A DNA stretch of 32,237 bases from Clostridia bacterium (GCA_003551365.1 PUMM01000094.1:1-32237); one strand, 5' to 3'. Positions 23,486-31,876 are shown, counted from the stretch's first letter. Notes: generated from the sequence alone by a model not told the origin. A program made the numbers and translations.

Positions 23486-24671
23486 CCCATTGGGCATCGG
23501 TCTGGTTGTGGCTATCTGCTTTTTTCGCCGTGACAACGGCCTTGATCCGGGGGATCCCGATTCCTCTCCTGGCAGACGTCGAGCCCTTCCACGTTGCGGT
23601 GACCCTCGCGCAACGAATCGTGTTATGCGGTGGCGCAGCTGCGGGATGAGCGAACGGTGCTGTCGCTCGCCGAGCGCAACGGACCATTGTTGGTTGCAAC
23701 TGGTGCGGGTGAGGTTGCCCTGGCCGAGCGTGGGAGCGGCGAGATCGTGACAGTCGGGGTGGCCGGGGGACAGCTGATCGGCGGCAATTGGCATCTGCCC
23801 GCAGAGCAGGTTGCCGATCTTCAACCGCATTCTCGCAGGCTGTTTGCTCTGGCCACAGTGGGTCCAGGGGTGTATCACGTACCGTCCAGCTTCTCCAGCC
23901 ACTCATTCGTGTCGGGCGTCGAGGTTACCTCATCTCTGCACGAGGTTCTCTGGTTTCGCGAGGAAGGTGTGTGGACATATCCCTCGCTATCTTTCTCCGG
24001 GGTCCTGGTCCATGCTGTGGCTATGACCGAATGCGGCGAGCAGGGAGTGGCGTTGCTGAGCGACATGAGAGATCTGTGCGGCAGAGACCTCTCTGGATCT
24101 GGTTCGATTTGACAGCGGGGAGATCCGCGAACGCATTGCTGTACCGGGTTGGCGGATGGAAGATGTACGCGGGGTTGGGCTTATGGGCACTGCGGATGGG
24201 CGAGAGGTCTTCTTCGTATCTGACTGCACGCTAAGCACGTTCTGTCTGAAGGAGGGAGATTGGAAGTGGAGATTCTCCCCGGAGCGTCCGGGCAGGAGAG
24301 GGGAAGAAATCATCGGAGTTGTCGCTGGCAGATCGGGCAAAACAGCAGTTATCACTGAGAGCTGTCCCCACTTTCCATGCGGCGATGAGCGGCAGTTCGG
24401 GTGGCGAGGGGCGAGTGACAGCATTCGAGATGTAGTGGCGGCTGGGCACACTACCGACTTCTTCGTTGCTCTGACAGAGCACGATATGAGGATGTACGAT
24501 ATGGGGGGGAGATCTGTGTGGTCTGAGCACCTCGCTCGAGCGCCGAATTTACTGCAGTGCATTCTGTCCGGGAGGACGGGGAAGTTTCAGGCTGGCGCCT
24601 ACTGCCTGGCACATGTTGTGAGGTACATGAGTTTCGGATTGATATGGATTTCTGAGGAGAGGTGCGATTGA
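23416..24671 (+). pseudogene. Membrane-anchored beta-propeller-like gene with two apparent frameshifts
   Basis: The coding signal runs through three frames. Frame one starts at ATG 23416 with a gggaggag site, encodes a membrane span (WLWLSAFFAVTTALIRGIPI), and runs to a stop at 23649. Frame two carries LRDERTVLSLAERNGPLLV onward to a stop at 24112. Frame three is open from 24069 to the stop at 24671, reading LDLVRFDSGEIRERIAV and later MRMYDMGGRSVWSEHL. Each switch is +1, near 23603-23630 and 24069-24112. Joined, they give roughly 415 residues with strand-rich repeats resembling a PQQ-type beta-propeller outside the membrane. The last frame overlaps the next gene by 4 nt. It may be a decayed gene, or intact with two sequence errors. 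Function unknown. Confidence 0.6.
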
Positions 24672-25051
24672 GGGACCGACGACATCTACCATCCCCGAAG
24701 AGTGGTCGACTGTGGGGTCTTGGACTCCTCCTTGCGCTTGTGCTGGCACTGCTGGGTGCCCAGGTGGACCACTTCTGGCCGCAGACTCCGGTTTGGATTC
24801 GCTCGCTGGTCTCATTCGGGGCAGTCATCGTCGCCGGTGAACTGTGGGTGCGCAGGTACTGGCCCAGCATGCGACGGCAGCCGGATGGCGATGTGCTGGA
24901 GGTGGCGGCGGGGTTGCTCACTCTCGCCGTCATCCTGTCGGCCACCCTGGGCCTTCTGCACACCAGGTACGATCTCATCGTCCCTTCCGCGCCCGTAGCC
25001 TGGAGCACTTACATGTGTTACCTCTTGCTGGATGCGTCATATCAGTGGTGA
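24668..25051 (+). CDS. Small membrane protein of unknown function
   Basis: A 127-residue hydrophobic protein I do not recognise. After a basic N-terminus (MRDRRHLPSPKSGR) there are about four hydrophobic segments: LWGLGLLLALVLALLGA, WIRSLVSFGAVIVAGELWV, LEVAAGLLTLAVILSATLGLL, and a weaker one near the C-terminus. The start is a TTG at 24668 overlapping the previous stop as TTGA, with gaggagagg at 24653-24661. A GTG at 24662 is in frame but too close to that site. It overlaps the EamA gene by 4 nt, so it appears translationally coupled on both sides. Confidence 0.75.
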   Translation: MRDRRHLPSPKSGRLWGLGLLLALVLALLGAQVDHFWPQTPVWIRSLVSFGAVIVAGELWVRRYWPSMRRQPDGDVLEVAAGLLTLAVILSATLGLLHTRYDLIVPSAPVAWSTYMCYLLLDASYQW

Positions 25052-25980
25052 CGCACAAAAAGCTACTCGAGGATGGTGCGGTCTTGTCCAGTCGATTAGA
25101 GAAATTTGCCGGGTTAGTCCTGTTGCTGGGAGTGGTCTGCGCTTCGTCCGCGTCGATTCTGTTCAGGTTGGCCGCCGCTCCCCCTGCTGTGGCTGCATTT
25201 TATCGCCTGGCGTACGCGGCTGCGATACACGGCATAATATCTGCGAGTGATCTGCGGGCCTATCGTGATTTCGACATGCCCACTCTGCGGGGAGCACTCC
25301 TGGCTGGGTTGGCACTGGCCATTCACTTTCTGCTGTGGTTCACCTCCCTGGATTTCACCTCAGTTGCCGCGTCCACGGTGCTGGTATCCCTGCATCCCGT
25401 GTTCACTGCCGCACTAGCCTATCTTTTTTTGCGCGAGATTCTGTCTCTTCCCCAGATCCTCTGTGCCCTGCTTGCCCTGGCAGGCACGGGCGTAATTGCG
25501 GTGGGTGATGCGGGACAGCCGGGAACGCTCCTGGGAGATGTCCTTGCCCTGGGGGGAGCTGCGGCCATGGCCACATATCTCCTCATTGGACGTCGAGTGA
25601 GGGCGACGGTAGAAACGATGCCCTATACAACAGTCGTCTATGCTTCCTCCGCCATTTGCGTCCTTGCGTTTCTTGTCTCATCGGGTACGTCTCTGGGCGG
25701 ATATGGGGTCAGAGAGCACATCCTGTTTCTGAGCCTGGCCATTCTTCCCACGCTCTTTGGGCATACGCTCTTTAACTGGTCGCTTCGGCATATCCAGACC
25801 TTCAATGTCTCTGCCTCTGTGTTGGGTGAGCCAGTTGGGGCCACCATTTTGGCCTATTTCGTGTTGCACGAGTTGCCCGGAGTTCACCAACTCATTGGGG
25901 GTGCGCTGATATTGCTGGGCCTTGGCTTTCTGACCCGGTATCGGCACCGGAGAGGAGTGGCGCCCGCTGAAGATCAGTAG
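25048..25980 (+). CDS. EamA/DMT-family transporter
   Basis: A 310-residue drug/metabolite transporter superfamily protein with two EamA repeats and about ten membrane spans. Recognisable blocks are FAGLVLLLGVVCASSASILFR, SVAASTVLVSLHPVFTAALAYLFLRE in the first repeat, and SVLGEPVGATILAYFVLHE in the second. The substrate is unknown. The GTG at 25048 overlaps the upstream stop (GTGA). A TTG at 25084 with gaggatgg upstream would give a 298-residue product and cannot be excluded. It likely ends the accessory block before cvpA. Confidence 0.9.
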   Translation: MTHKKLLEDGAVLSSRLEKFAGLVLLLGVVCASSASILFRLAAAPPAVAAFYRLAYAAAIHGIISASDLRAYRDFDMPTLRGALLAGLALAIHFLLWFTSLDFTSVAASTVLVSLHPVFTAALAYLFLREILSLPQILCALLALAGTGVIAVGDAGQPGTLLGDVLALGGAAAMATYLLIGRRVRATVETMPYTTVVYASSAICVLAFLVSSGTSLGGYGVREHILFLSLAILPTLFGHTLFNWSLRHIQTFNVSASVLGEPVGATILAYFVLHELPGVHQLIGGALILLGLGFLTRYRHRRGVAPAEDQ

Positions 25981-25999
25981 AACGGTGGTGATTTCTTTT

Positions 26000-26596
26000 A
26001 TGACCTGGCTGGACTGGTTGATTGTCGCAGTAATAGTTTACGGTACAGTGTGTGGAATGCAGCGCGGATTGGTGCTTTCACTTTTCAGTCTGCTCGGCCT
26101 GGTTGCGGCCGTAATTCTGGGCTGGCACTATGCCTCTGTCGTGGTGTCGTTTTTCGAGACCCAGTGGGAGTGGCACAGCCGGTTGACTGCGTATCTGATG
26201 GAAACTGTAGATATTCCACAGCACGCTGGGGGTGTTATCTCGCCCGACGCCACGCATGCCGAGTTGGCCGAGGGATTGCTCACGGTTATTGCATTCTTGC
26301 TTCTGTTCGGCATTGTGGTGAATCTGGCGCGGGCCCTGGGCCACGTGCTCCATACGGCGATTGGATGGGGGTTGACGGCTGCCGTCGACCGGGTGATGGG
26401 GGGGCTGCTCGGACTGTGCGCCACCACCGTTGCCTCAGCCGTGGCGCTGGGAGTCTTGCTGATCACATCGGCCTCTGTGCCCGCACTTCAGCTCGTGGCC
26501 GAGATAATTCATCAATCAGCCGTTGGATCCGAACTGGTGCGTGTGCTCTACGGACTCAGCCCGCTGAGTGACATTCTGTTTAAATGGCTTTCCTGA
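26000..26596 (+). CDS. CvpA family membrane protein
   Basis: A 198-residue protein of the CvpA (colicin V production) family, a membrane protein linked to envelope stability. It opens MTWLDWLIVAVIVYGTVCGMQRGLV, the family's first helix and RG motif. It has about four spans, with AVDRVMGGLLGL a typical late block. The ATG at 26000 is chosen by family alignment although its ribosome-binding site is weak; GTG codons at 25985 and 25988 are in frame. It is followed 15 nt later by mscS. Confidence 0.85.
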   Translation: MTWLDWLIVAVIVYGTVCGMQRGLVLSLFSLLGLVAAVILGWHYASVVVSFFETQWEWHSRLTAYLMETVDIPQHAGGVISPDATHAELAEGLLTVIAFLLLFGIVVNLARALGHVLHTAIGWGLTAAVDRVMGGLLGLCATTVASAVALGVLLITSASVPALQLVAEIIHQSAVGSELVRVLYGLSPLSDILFKWLS

Positions 26597-26611
26597 ACGG
26601 GAGGTGGATAG

Positions 26612-27499
26612 ATGACATTTCTCCAGTGGCTGGACACATACGTGGGGATCACTGAACCGTCTGCCCTGTTGAGTCTCGGCCTGCGCATGGTGCTGATTGC
26701 GGCCGGCTTTCACCTTGCGGTGCGAGCGGCGAACATGCTGATAGAGCGGGGATTTGAGTTCAGTGAACGCAGGATGACTGAGGATGGCGAGCTGCGGAGG
26801 CTGGCCACGCTTCGTACTGTGGCTCAGTCAGCTGCACGCTATACCCTCAATTTCCTGGCCCTGACCACTTTGCTGCCCATGATCGGTATCCCTGTCACCC
26901 AACTGTTGGCTGGAGCGGGGGTGGCAGGTCTGGCCATAGGCTTCGGAGCCCAAAATCTGGTTCGCGACCTGATTGCGGGGTTCTTCTTTCTTTACGAAAA
27001 TCAGTTCACCGTGGGCGATTTTGTCCAGGCGGGCAGCTTTGCCGGGACTGTAGAGGAAGTGGGACTGCGGGTAACCCGCATAAGGGATTTTGGCGGCCAA
27101 CTACACATATTGCCCAACGGCGGGATCGGAGAGGTCACCAACTACTCCCGCGGGGCCATGCGGGCCATGGTCGATGTCGGAGTGGCCTATGAGGAGGATG
27201 TCGACGCCGTCATTGGTATACTGGAAGAGCTCGCCGGAGAGCTGGCGGATGAGTACCCGGAATTTGTCGAGGGTCCCAGAGTGTTGGGGGTCCAGGCCCT
27301 GGGGGATTCATCTGTCGCCGTTCGGGTCTGGGCCAAGACCGAAAATATGCAGCAGTGGGCCATGGAGAGGATTCTGTTGCAGAGAATCAAGAATCGCCTG
27401 GGCGAAAGAGGTGTCGAGATACCCTATCCGCGCCGGGTGGTGGTTCCGTCCCGACTGACCAAAGTCGAGGAGGACTGTGTGGAGGTAGATGAGCGATGA
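26612..27499 (+). CDS. Small-conductance mechanosensitive channel, MscS family
   Basis: A 295-residue MscS-type channel that opens under membrane tension to release solutes. It has about three N-terminal spans. The pore helix and following beta domain are clear in [28 protein letters not shown], then [14 protein letters not shown] and [18 protein letters not shown]. It matches the short YkuT-like layout. The ATG follows gggaggtgg. It overlaps the DUF951 gene by 4 nt. An mscS-DUF951-ychF order is typical next to rpsF in Firmicutes. Confidence 0.93.
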   Translation: MTFLQWLDTYVGITEPSALLSLGLRMVLIAAGFHLAVRAANMLIERGFEFSERRMTEDGELRRLATLRTVAQSAARYTLNFLALTTLLPMIGIPVTQLLAGAGVAGLAIGFGAQNLVRDLIAGFFFLYENQFTVGDFVQAGSFAGTVEEVGLRVTRIRDFGGQLHILPNGGIGEVTNYSRGAMRAMVDVGVAYEEDVDAVIGILEELAGELADEYPEFVEGPRVLGVQALGDSSVAVRVWAKTENMQQWAMERILLQRIKNRLGERGVEIPYPRRVVVPSRLTKVEEDCVEVDER

Positions 27500-27699
27500 A
27501 GGAGCGCGACGAGAAGATTCGGGTGGGTGATATCGTCACCCTGAAGAAACCGCATCCCTGCGGCAGCAGTCAGTGGGAGGTCCTTCGTGTTGGGGCCGAT
27601 TTCCGCCTGCGGTGTATGGGGTGCGGCAGATTGGTCATGTTGCCCAGACGCAAGGTGGAATCGAGGGTGCGAGCAGTGGAGCGAGGGCAAACGGGATGA
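27496..27699 (+). CDS. DUF951 family protein
   Basis: A 67-residue DUF951 protein (YyzM type) of unknown function. It has the family pattern [20 protein letters not shown] and [15 protein letters not shown]. Cysteines C22, C40 and C43 could bind a metal. The start overlaps the mscS stop in an ATGA. It lies 21 nt before ychF, its usual neighbour. The size is normal for the family. Confidence 0.92.
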   Translation: MKERDEKIRVGDIVTLKKPHPCGSSQWEVLRVGADFRLRCMGCGRLVMLPRRKVESRVRAVERGQTG

Positions 27700-27720
27700 T
27701 CGACGGGAAGGGAGGAAATT

Positions 27721-28824
27721 GTGCAGCTGGGAATAGTCGGGCTACCCAATGCGGGCAAGTCGACCCTGTTCAATCTGGTGTCCGGGGCTGCAGCCCCGAC
27801 CGGAGCATATCCCTTCACCACCGTGGACAGCAATGTTGCTGAGGTTGCTGTGCCCGATTCACGTCTGGAACCAGTAGCCTGTGCGGTGGGATCTGCGTCT
27901 GCGGTGCCGGCCTCCGTGCGCATTGTAGATATCGCGGGGCTGGTGCGGGGTGCGAGTCGCGGTGAGGGGCTCGGAAACCGTTTCCTCAGCTACATTAGGG
28001 AAGTTGACGCCATAGCTCATGTCGTGCGCGCTTTTGAACGCAGTGATGTGAGTCACTCCGAGGGCGACCTAAATCCCGTGCGTGATGTGCACCTGGTGGA
28101 ACAGGAGCTGATGATTGCCGATGCGGAGACCCTCGCGCGCCGAATGGGATCCCTGCAGAAAAAAGCTCAGAGTGGCGATGAGGATGCCCGCGAGGAGCTG
28201 ACGGAGCTGAGGGCCCTGGCTGATCGCGTTGACGCGGGCGAGTATCTGGCGAGCAGTGATATCGATGATTCGCTTCGCAGCAGAGCCCGGCAACTGCATC
28301 TTCTGACCATACGTCCCGTCATATATGTCATAAACGTGGATGAGGAGATTATTGCCGGTTCTGAAGTGCATAAACTCCACGAACTGGTGGCTCCGGTGGA
28401 GGAACTGGCGGAAGAAAGGGGCATGACGCCTCTGCAGATATGTGCCGGTCTGGAAGAGGAACTCTCTGCGCTTGATGATGAGGAACGCGACATATTCCGG
28501 GCCGAGATGGGACTCGAGCGTGACGGCCGGGACCGCTTTCTCAGGGCTGCTCATGAGGTTCTCGGGTTGATCACCTACTTCACGGGCAACGAAAAAGAGA
28601 CTCGTGCCCGCTCATTGCCACGGGGCGCCACGGCGATTGAGGCGGCGGAGAAGATTCACTCGGATATTGCCGCGGGATTCATTCGCGCTGACGTTATCGG
28701 GGCGGAGGATCTGGTGCGCCTGGGATCGCGCGCTCACGCCCGCCGCCAGGGCCTGCTGCGCAGCGAGGGGCGCGACTATGTGGTGCGCGATGGAGATGTG
28801 ATTGAGGTTCATTTCCGGGATTGA
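27721..28824 (+). CDS. ychF: Ribosome-associated ATPase YchF (Ola1/Obg family)
   Basis: YchF is a P-loop protein of the Obg group that prefers ATP and associates with ribosomes and stress responses. The 367-residue product has the Walker A motif GLPNAGKS at 7-14, PFTTVDSNVAEV, the G3 region DIAGLVRGASRGEGLGN, YVINVDEE in place of the GTP-specific NKxD, and a C-terminal TGS domain ending VVRDGDVIEVHF. The start is a GTG at 27721 after gggagg at 27710-27715. It is the last gene before the rpsF promoter. Confidence 0.96.
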   Translation: MQLGIVGLPNAGKSTLFNLVSGAAAPTGAYPFTTVDSNVAEVAVPDSRLEPVACAVGSASAVPASVRIVDIAGLVRGASRGEGLGNRFLSYIREVDAIAHVVRAFERSDVSHSEGDLNPVRDVHLVEQELMIADAETLARRMGSLQKKAQSGDEDAREELTELRALADRVDAGEYLASSDIDDSLRSRARQLHLLTIRPVIYVINVDEEIIAGSEVHKLHELVAPVEELAEERGMTPLQICAGLEEELSALDDEERDIFRAEMGLERDGRDRFLRAAHEVLGLITYFTGNEKETRARSLPRGATAIEAAEKIHSDIAAGFIRADVIGAEDLVRLGSRAHARRQGLLRSEGRDYVVRDGDVIEVHFRD

Positions 28825-28843
28825 CTCAATGGTTGGATGGTAT

Positions 28844-28872
28844 TTGAACCCCCTCGGGGGCGGTGATATAAT
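28844..28872 (+). promoter_or_regulatory. SigA-type promoter of rpsF-ssb-rpsR
   Basis: TTGAAC at 28844-28849, a 17-nt spacer, and a perfect TATAAT at 28867-28872 with an extended -10 TG at 28864-28865. The spacer contains a CCCCC-TC-GGGGG inverted repeat at 28849-28860. Transcription should start near 28879, giving a leader of about 104 nt. Confidence 0.85.
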
Positions 28873-28884
28873 ACACAGGTCAGA

Positions 28885-28974
28885 CGCCGCGTCGAAGCGC
28901 GGTGCATATCACACCATACACTCCTCCTGCTTTGCTCCAGGGCGGGCAAAGCCATGAGGCCAGAGGAAGGAGGA
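28885..28974 (+). promoter_or_regulatory. Structured rpsF leader that can mask the ribosome-binding site
   Basis: The leader can form a first hairpin (28885-28891 with 28898-28904). A second element follows: TCCTCCT at 28922-28928 is perfectly complementary to AGGAGGA at 28968-28974, the rpsF ribosome-binding site, and between them GCTTTGC at 28929-28935 pairs with GCAAAGC at 28946-28952. The two stems stack directly on the 5' side and leave a 15-nt bulge on the 3' side. This suggests autogenous control, as known for S6:S18 leaders. Whether it belongs to that RNA family was not tested. Confidence 0.6.
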
Positions 28975-28982
28975 ATACTGCT

Positions 28983-29279
28983 TTGGTATCCCGCAAATAT
29001 GAACTGATGTATATTGCCCATCCGGACCTGGGATCGGAGGAAGTCCAGGAGCTTATCGATCGCTACAGAGAGATGACCGAGGAACTGGGCGGTGAAGTTG
29101 AAAACGTCGATGACTGGGGTGTGCGCAGGCTCGCCTACGAGATCGACGAGCTCCGCGAGGGTTATTATGTGGTCATGGAGTTTCGGGGCGATCAGGAGAT
29201 AACCGAGGAACTGCAACGGAGACTGCGTCTCAATGACAACGTAATCCGTCTCATGATCATCAGGGATGACGAGGGATGA
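28983..29279 (+). CDS. rpsF: 30S ribosomal protein S6
   Basis: S6 binds S18 on the platform of the small subunit. The 98-residue product has the family pattern KYELMYIAHPDL at the start, WGVRRLAYEIDELREGYYVVMEF in the middle, and LRLNDNVIRLMIIR near the end. The start is a TTG at 28983, eight bases after AGGAGGA at 28968-28974; the frame is open upstream but has no homology there. The rare start together with a masked ribosome-binding site suggests that initiation is tightly controlled. ssb and rpsR follow in the same operon. Confidence 0.96.
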   Translation: MVSRKYELMYIAHPDLGSEEVQELIDRYREMTEELGGEVENVDDWGVRRLAYEIDELREGYYVVMEFRGDQEITEELQRRLRLNDNVIRLMIIRDDEG

Positions 29280-29314
29280 ATCTGTGACCCGGCGGCGAGA
29301 GGAGGGTGATAGTC

Positions 29315-29752
29315 ATGATGAACGTGGTAGTTCTGATCGGGCGCCTGACAGCAGACCCCGAGGCCCGCTATACGGTAAGCGGGATCGCGGTCACCAACTT
29401 CCGCCTTGCGGTGGATCGCTCATTTACCAATCGCGACGGCGAGCGGGAGACAGACTTCATTGACATTGTCTGTTGGCGCAAGCTGGCCGAGAATGTGGCG
29501 CAGTTCATGCGCAAGGGGCGGATGGTGGCGGTGCACGGAAGGATTCAGACCCGGTCATGGGAGACCCAGGAGGGCGAGCGACGTTTTACCACAGAAGTTG
29601 TAGCTGAAGACGTGCGTTTCCTGGACAGGCCGCCCGGGACCGGGCAGAACAGAAGCGGTGGCGATGAGAGTGGCGGCGATGAGAACGGCGAGGACGACCT
29701 TCTGGACGATTTTTTCGATGATGATGATGAGGACGAAGTACCTTTTGACTAG
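29315..29752 (+). CDS. ssb: Single-stranded DNA-binding protein
   Basis: SSB coats single-stranded DNA and recruits replication and repair proteins through its C-terminal tip. The 145-residue product has a normal OB fold at about 1-105 ([46 protein letters not shown]), a Gly/Asp-rich linker, and a very acidic tail. The tail ends EVPFD rather than the usual DIPF, so an Asp follows the terminal Phe. The ATG at 29315 has ggaggg at 29301-29306; 29318 is an equal alternative. It lies between rpsF and rpsR, the usual operon. Confidence 0.96.
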   Translation: MMNVVVLIGRLTADPEARYTVSGIAVTNFRLAVDRSFTNRDGERETDFIDIVCWRKLAENVAQFMRKGRMVAVHGRIQTRSWETQEGERRFTTEVVAEDVRFLDRPPGTGQNRSGGDESGGDENGEDDLLDDFFDDDDEDEVPFD

Positions 29753-29760
29753 GGAGGTGC

Positions 29761-30000
29761 ATGAACGTGGCTGACAACCGCAGGGGCAGAGGTCGCAGAA
29801 GAGTCTGCAGCTTCTGCATGGATGACATTGACAGGGTGGACTATAAGGACGTGGGCAGGCTTCGCCGTTATCTGAGTGATCGTGGCAAAGTGCTGCCGCG
29901 TCGCATTACCGGGAACTGTGCGCGACATCAGCGACAGCTGACCCGTGCCATCAAGCGCGCCCGCATTATGGCGCTTCTGCCTTTCACAGTTGACGCCTGA
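29761..30000 (+). CDS. rpsR: 30S ribosomal protein S18
   Basis: S18 partners S6 in the small subunit. The 79-residue product contains the family core [22 protein letters not shown], followed by [18 protein letters not shown]. It is the zinc-binding variant, with C16, C19, C53 and H56 in CSFC and NCARH. The ATG at 29761 follows gggaggtg, eight bases past the ssb stop. It ends the S6-SSB-S18 unit. Confidence 0.96.
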   Translation: MNVADNRRGRGRRRVCSFCMDDIDRVDYKDVGRLRRYLSDRGKVLPRRITGNCARHQRQLTRAIKRARIMALLPFTVDA

Positions 30001-30068
30001 TCAGCGGCCTTCGCCGGCAGCAGGCGCGAGGAGGGAGGACGGGGCACCTGGGTCAGTGCCATTGATAC

Positions 30069-30395
30069 GTGTCAGGGCCCAAAGAGGAACCTGGAATTGC
30101 CAGAAATGTGCATGCCATCGAATGGCTCAAGACTGAACTGACTGCGCAGTTGGGTGGATTGTTCCGTGCCATGCTCTCGGCGCGGAAAGATGCAGTGATT
30201 GAGTGTCTGGCTGCCATCATCTCCTGCTCTTACCTGTTGGCTCGTCGGCTGGGAGTGGGGTTTCGTCGGGTCGACGCGCGCATAGATCAACGTCTTCATT
30301 CGAGCATTCAGGATGACCACCAGCTGGAGACGTGGTACGGGGACCTGTCGGCTTTGCAGGATTATCGCAAGAGCGAGAGAAAGGGGCGTGGTTGA
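30069..30395 (+). CDS. MazG-like family protein
   Basis: A 108-residue protein matching the MazG-like family found between rpsR and the DUF2232 gene in clostridial genomes. It has IARNVHAIEWLKTELTAQLGGLFRAML and CSYLLARRLGVGFRRVDARI, then a conserved WYGDLSAL. A nucleotide pyrophosphohydrolase role is suggested only by the fold name. The GTG start at 30069 has a poor ribosome-binding site. A strong gaggagggagg at 30028-30038 lies upstream but is too far away to serve it. It overlaps the next gene as TTGA. Confidence 0.8.
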   Translation: MSGPKEEPGIARNVHAIEWLKTELTAQLGGLFRAMLSARKDAVIECLAAIISCSYLLARRLGVGFRRVDARIDQRLHSSIQDDHQLETWYGDLSALQDYRKSERKGRG

Positions 30396-31369
30396 CGATT
30401 TTGTCCGGCCGGGAGGGAGATCAGGGGCGGACCAGACCGCTGGCGGAGAGCGCCCTGCTGGCCGCCGTAACCGTACTTCTGATGTTTGCGGGAGCATTCA
30501 TGCCTCTCGCCGGCATCCTGATCGTCCTGGTTATGCCCATTCCCGTCATGGTTGTAGTTCTGCGGCACGGCGTTCGATATGCAACCATGACCGTTGTGGT
30601 TACCGTATTCCTTTCCGCCATGTTCCTGGGGCTGCTGCAGGCGGTCTTCGCCGGTGTACTCATGGTGGGGTTCATTGGACTCACTTTCGGGATCGGACTC
30701 CAGCGCGGCTGGGAGGCCTCCACCCTGGTCGGGTCTGGCACAGTGGTTATTGCAGCGCTGTTTGTCATCATTATTCTCGCAGCCAGGCCCTTGATGGGTG
30801 TGAACCTGCTTGAGCGGATGGAATTCATGATGACAGAGAGCATAGAGCATGCAGGGGATATGTACACGCGGCTGGGCCTGGATCCCGAAACCACGGCCGA
30901 GGCGGTGGAACAGCTGAATCTTGCCTGGGAGTACATGCAGATGGTCTTTCCGGCTGCTCTGATGATCTCTGCGTTGATGTACTCAATATGGACGTTTCTG
31001 GTTGTGAAACTTGTCCTGCCGCGGCTGGGCTATTCAGTGCCCTCACTGCGGCCCTTTGCCCGCTGGCGTGCACCGGCATGGCTAGCGTTCCTGTTGATCG
31101 CAGCCTATGCCAGTCATCTGGTACTGGCGATGGGCTGGGTGGTTGACGTCATGCGCAATGTGCTATTTGCCGCTCACATGGCTTACCTCGTGTTCGGGGT
31201 TTCACTCCTATACTATTTCATCCGCCGGGTGATCTCCTCGCGAGTGATATCCGGTCTGCTGTGCTTCGTGCTGACCCTGAATGCTGTGATGGCCCTGGTG
31301 CTCCCGCTGGCGGCAATTCTGGATTCCGGTCTCGACTTTCGCGGTCGCTTTGAGGCGCGGGCGGGTTAG
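30392..31369 (+). CDS. DUF2232 membrane protein (YybS family)
   Basis: A 325-residue polytopic membrane protein of the DUF2232/YybS family, function unknown and distantly related to ECF-type substrate-binding membrane components. About eight spans are visible, including LAESALLAAVTVLLMFAGAF, FGIGLQRGWEASTLV and the late VVDVMRNVLFAAHMAYLVFGVSLLYYF. The start is a TTG at 30392 overlapping the MazG-like stop, with aagggg at 30381-30386. The frame is open upstream without homology. In Bacillus yybS is followed by gdpP (yybT); here rplI follows directly. Confidence 0.87.
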   Translation: MTILSGREGDQGRTRPLAESALLAAVTVLLMFAGAFMPLAGILIVLVMPIPVMVVVLRHGVRYATMTVVVTVFLSAMFLGLLQAVFAGVLMVGFIGLTFGIGLQRGWEASTLVGSGTVVIAALFVIIILAARPLMGVNLLERMEFMMTESIEHAGDMYTRLGLDPETTAEAVEQLNLAWEYMQMVFPAALMISALMYSIWTFLVVKLVLPRLGYSVPSLRPFARWRAPAWLAFLLIAAYASHLVLAMGWVVDVMRNVLFAAHMAYLVFGVSLLYYFIRRVISSRVISGLLCFVLTLNAVMALVLPLAAILDSGLDFRGRFEARAG

Positions 31370-31420
31370 TGATCCGTTGGATGCTTTTATGCCAATACTA
31401 GACATTAAGGAGGGTGCCAG

Positions 31421-31876
31421 ATGAAGATCGTTCTGCTCGACAAGATCGATGACCTTGGTGAAGCCGGGGAAGTTGTCGAGGTTGCTGATGGCTACGCGCG
31501 CAACTACTTGATACCCAAGGGCCTGGCCGAGCTGGCCACGACCGAGAGCCTGGCCCGCTGGGAGGAACAGAAGGCCAAGAGGGAGAGAGAAGCCCAGAAG
31601 GCCCGCGAAGAAGCACAGGAACTTGCCTCTGCAATTGACGGTCTCGAAGTGGAGATAGCTGCCAAGGCCGGAGAGAGCGGCAAGCTGTTTGGTTCAGTCA
31701 CTTCTGCACAGGTCGCCGAGGCGGTGCAGGAGAAGTCCGGGGTGGACCTGGATCGCAAATACATCGAGCTGGAAGACCCGTTGCGAGAACTCGGCGAGTT
31801 TGCAGTTGAGGTGTCTCTGTACGAGGATGTCTCAGCGACGGTCACGGTGCACGTGATTGGCGAGGAGGACGACTGA
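31421..31876 (+). CDS. rplI: 50S ribosomal protein L9
   Basis: L9 is a two-domain protein at the base of the L1 stalk. The 151-residue product opens MKIVLLDKIDDLGEAGEVVEV, then GYARNYLIPKGLA, a long charged connecting helix at about 45-75, and the C-terminal domain with KLFGSVTSAQVAEAV. The ATG at 31421 follows aaggagg at 31408-31414. It lies 51 nt after the DUF2232 gene and 45 nt before dnaB, the usual rplI-dnaB pair. Confidence 0.96.
   Translation: MKIVLLDKIDDLGEAGEVVEVADGYARNYLIPKGLAELATTESLARWEEQKAKREREAQKAREEAQELASAIDGLEVEIAAKAGESGKLFGSVTSAQVAEAVQEKSGVDLDRKYIELEDPLRELGEFAVEVSLYEDVSATVTVHVIGEEDD

Noticed and set aside
23788-24234. 148-codon open frame in the third frame across the propeller-like gene
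   Set aside because: Most of it is shadow. A short stretch (RPLWIWFDLTAG) looks propeller-like, so it may mark the shift point, but it is not a separate gene.
26341-26351. CACGTG sequences as extra parS sites (also near 13328, 22451, 31851)
   Set aside because: They share only the central hexamer and lack the TGTT/AACA arms.
30028-30038. Strong ribosome-binding sequence after rpsR suggesting a hidden small gene
   Set aside because: No ATG, GTG or TTG lies at a suitable distance with a meaningful frame behind it.
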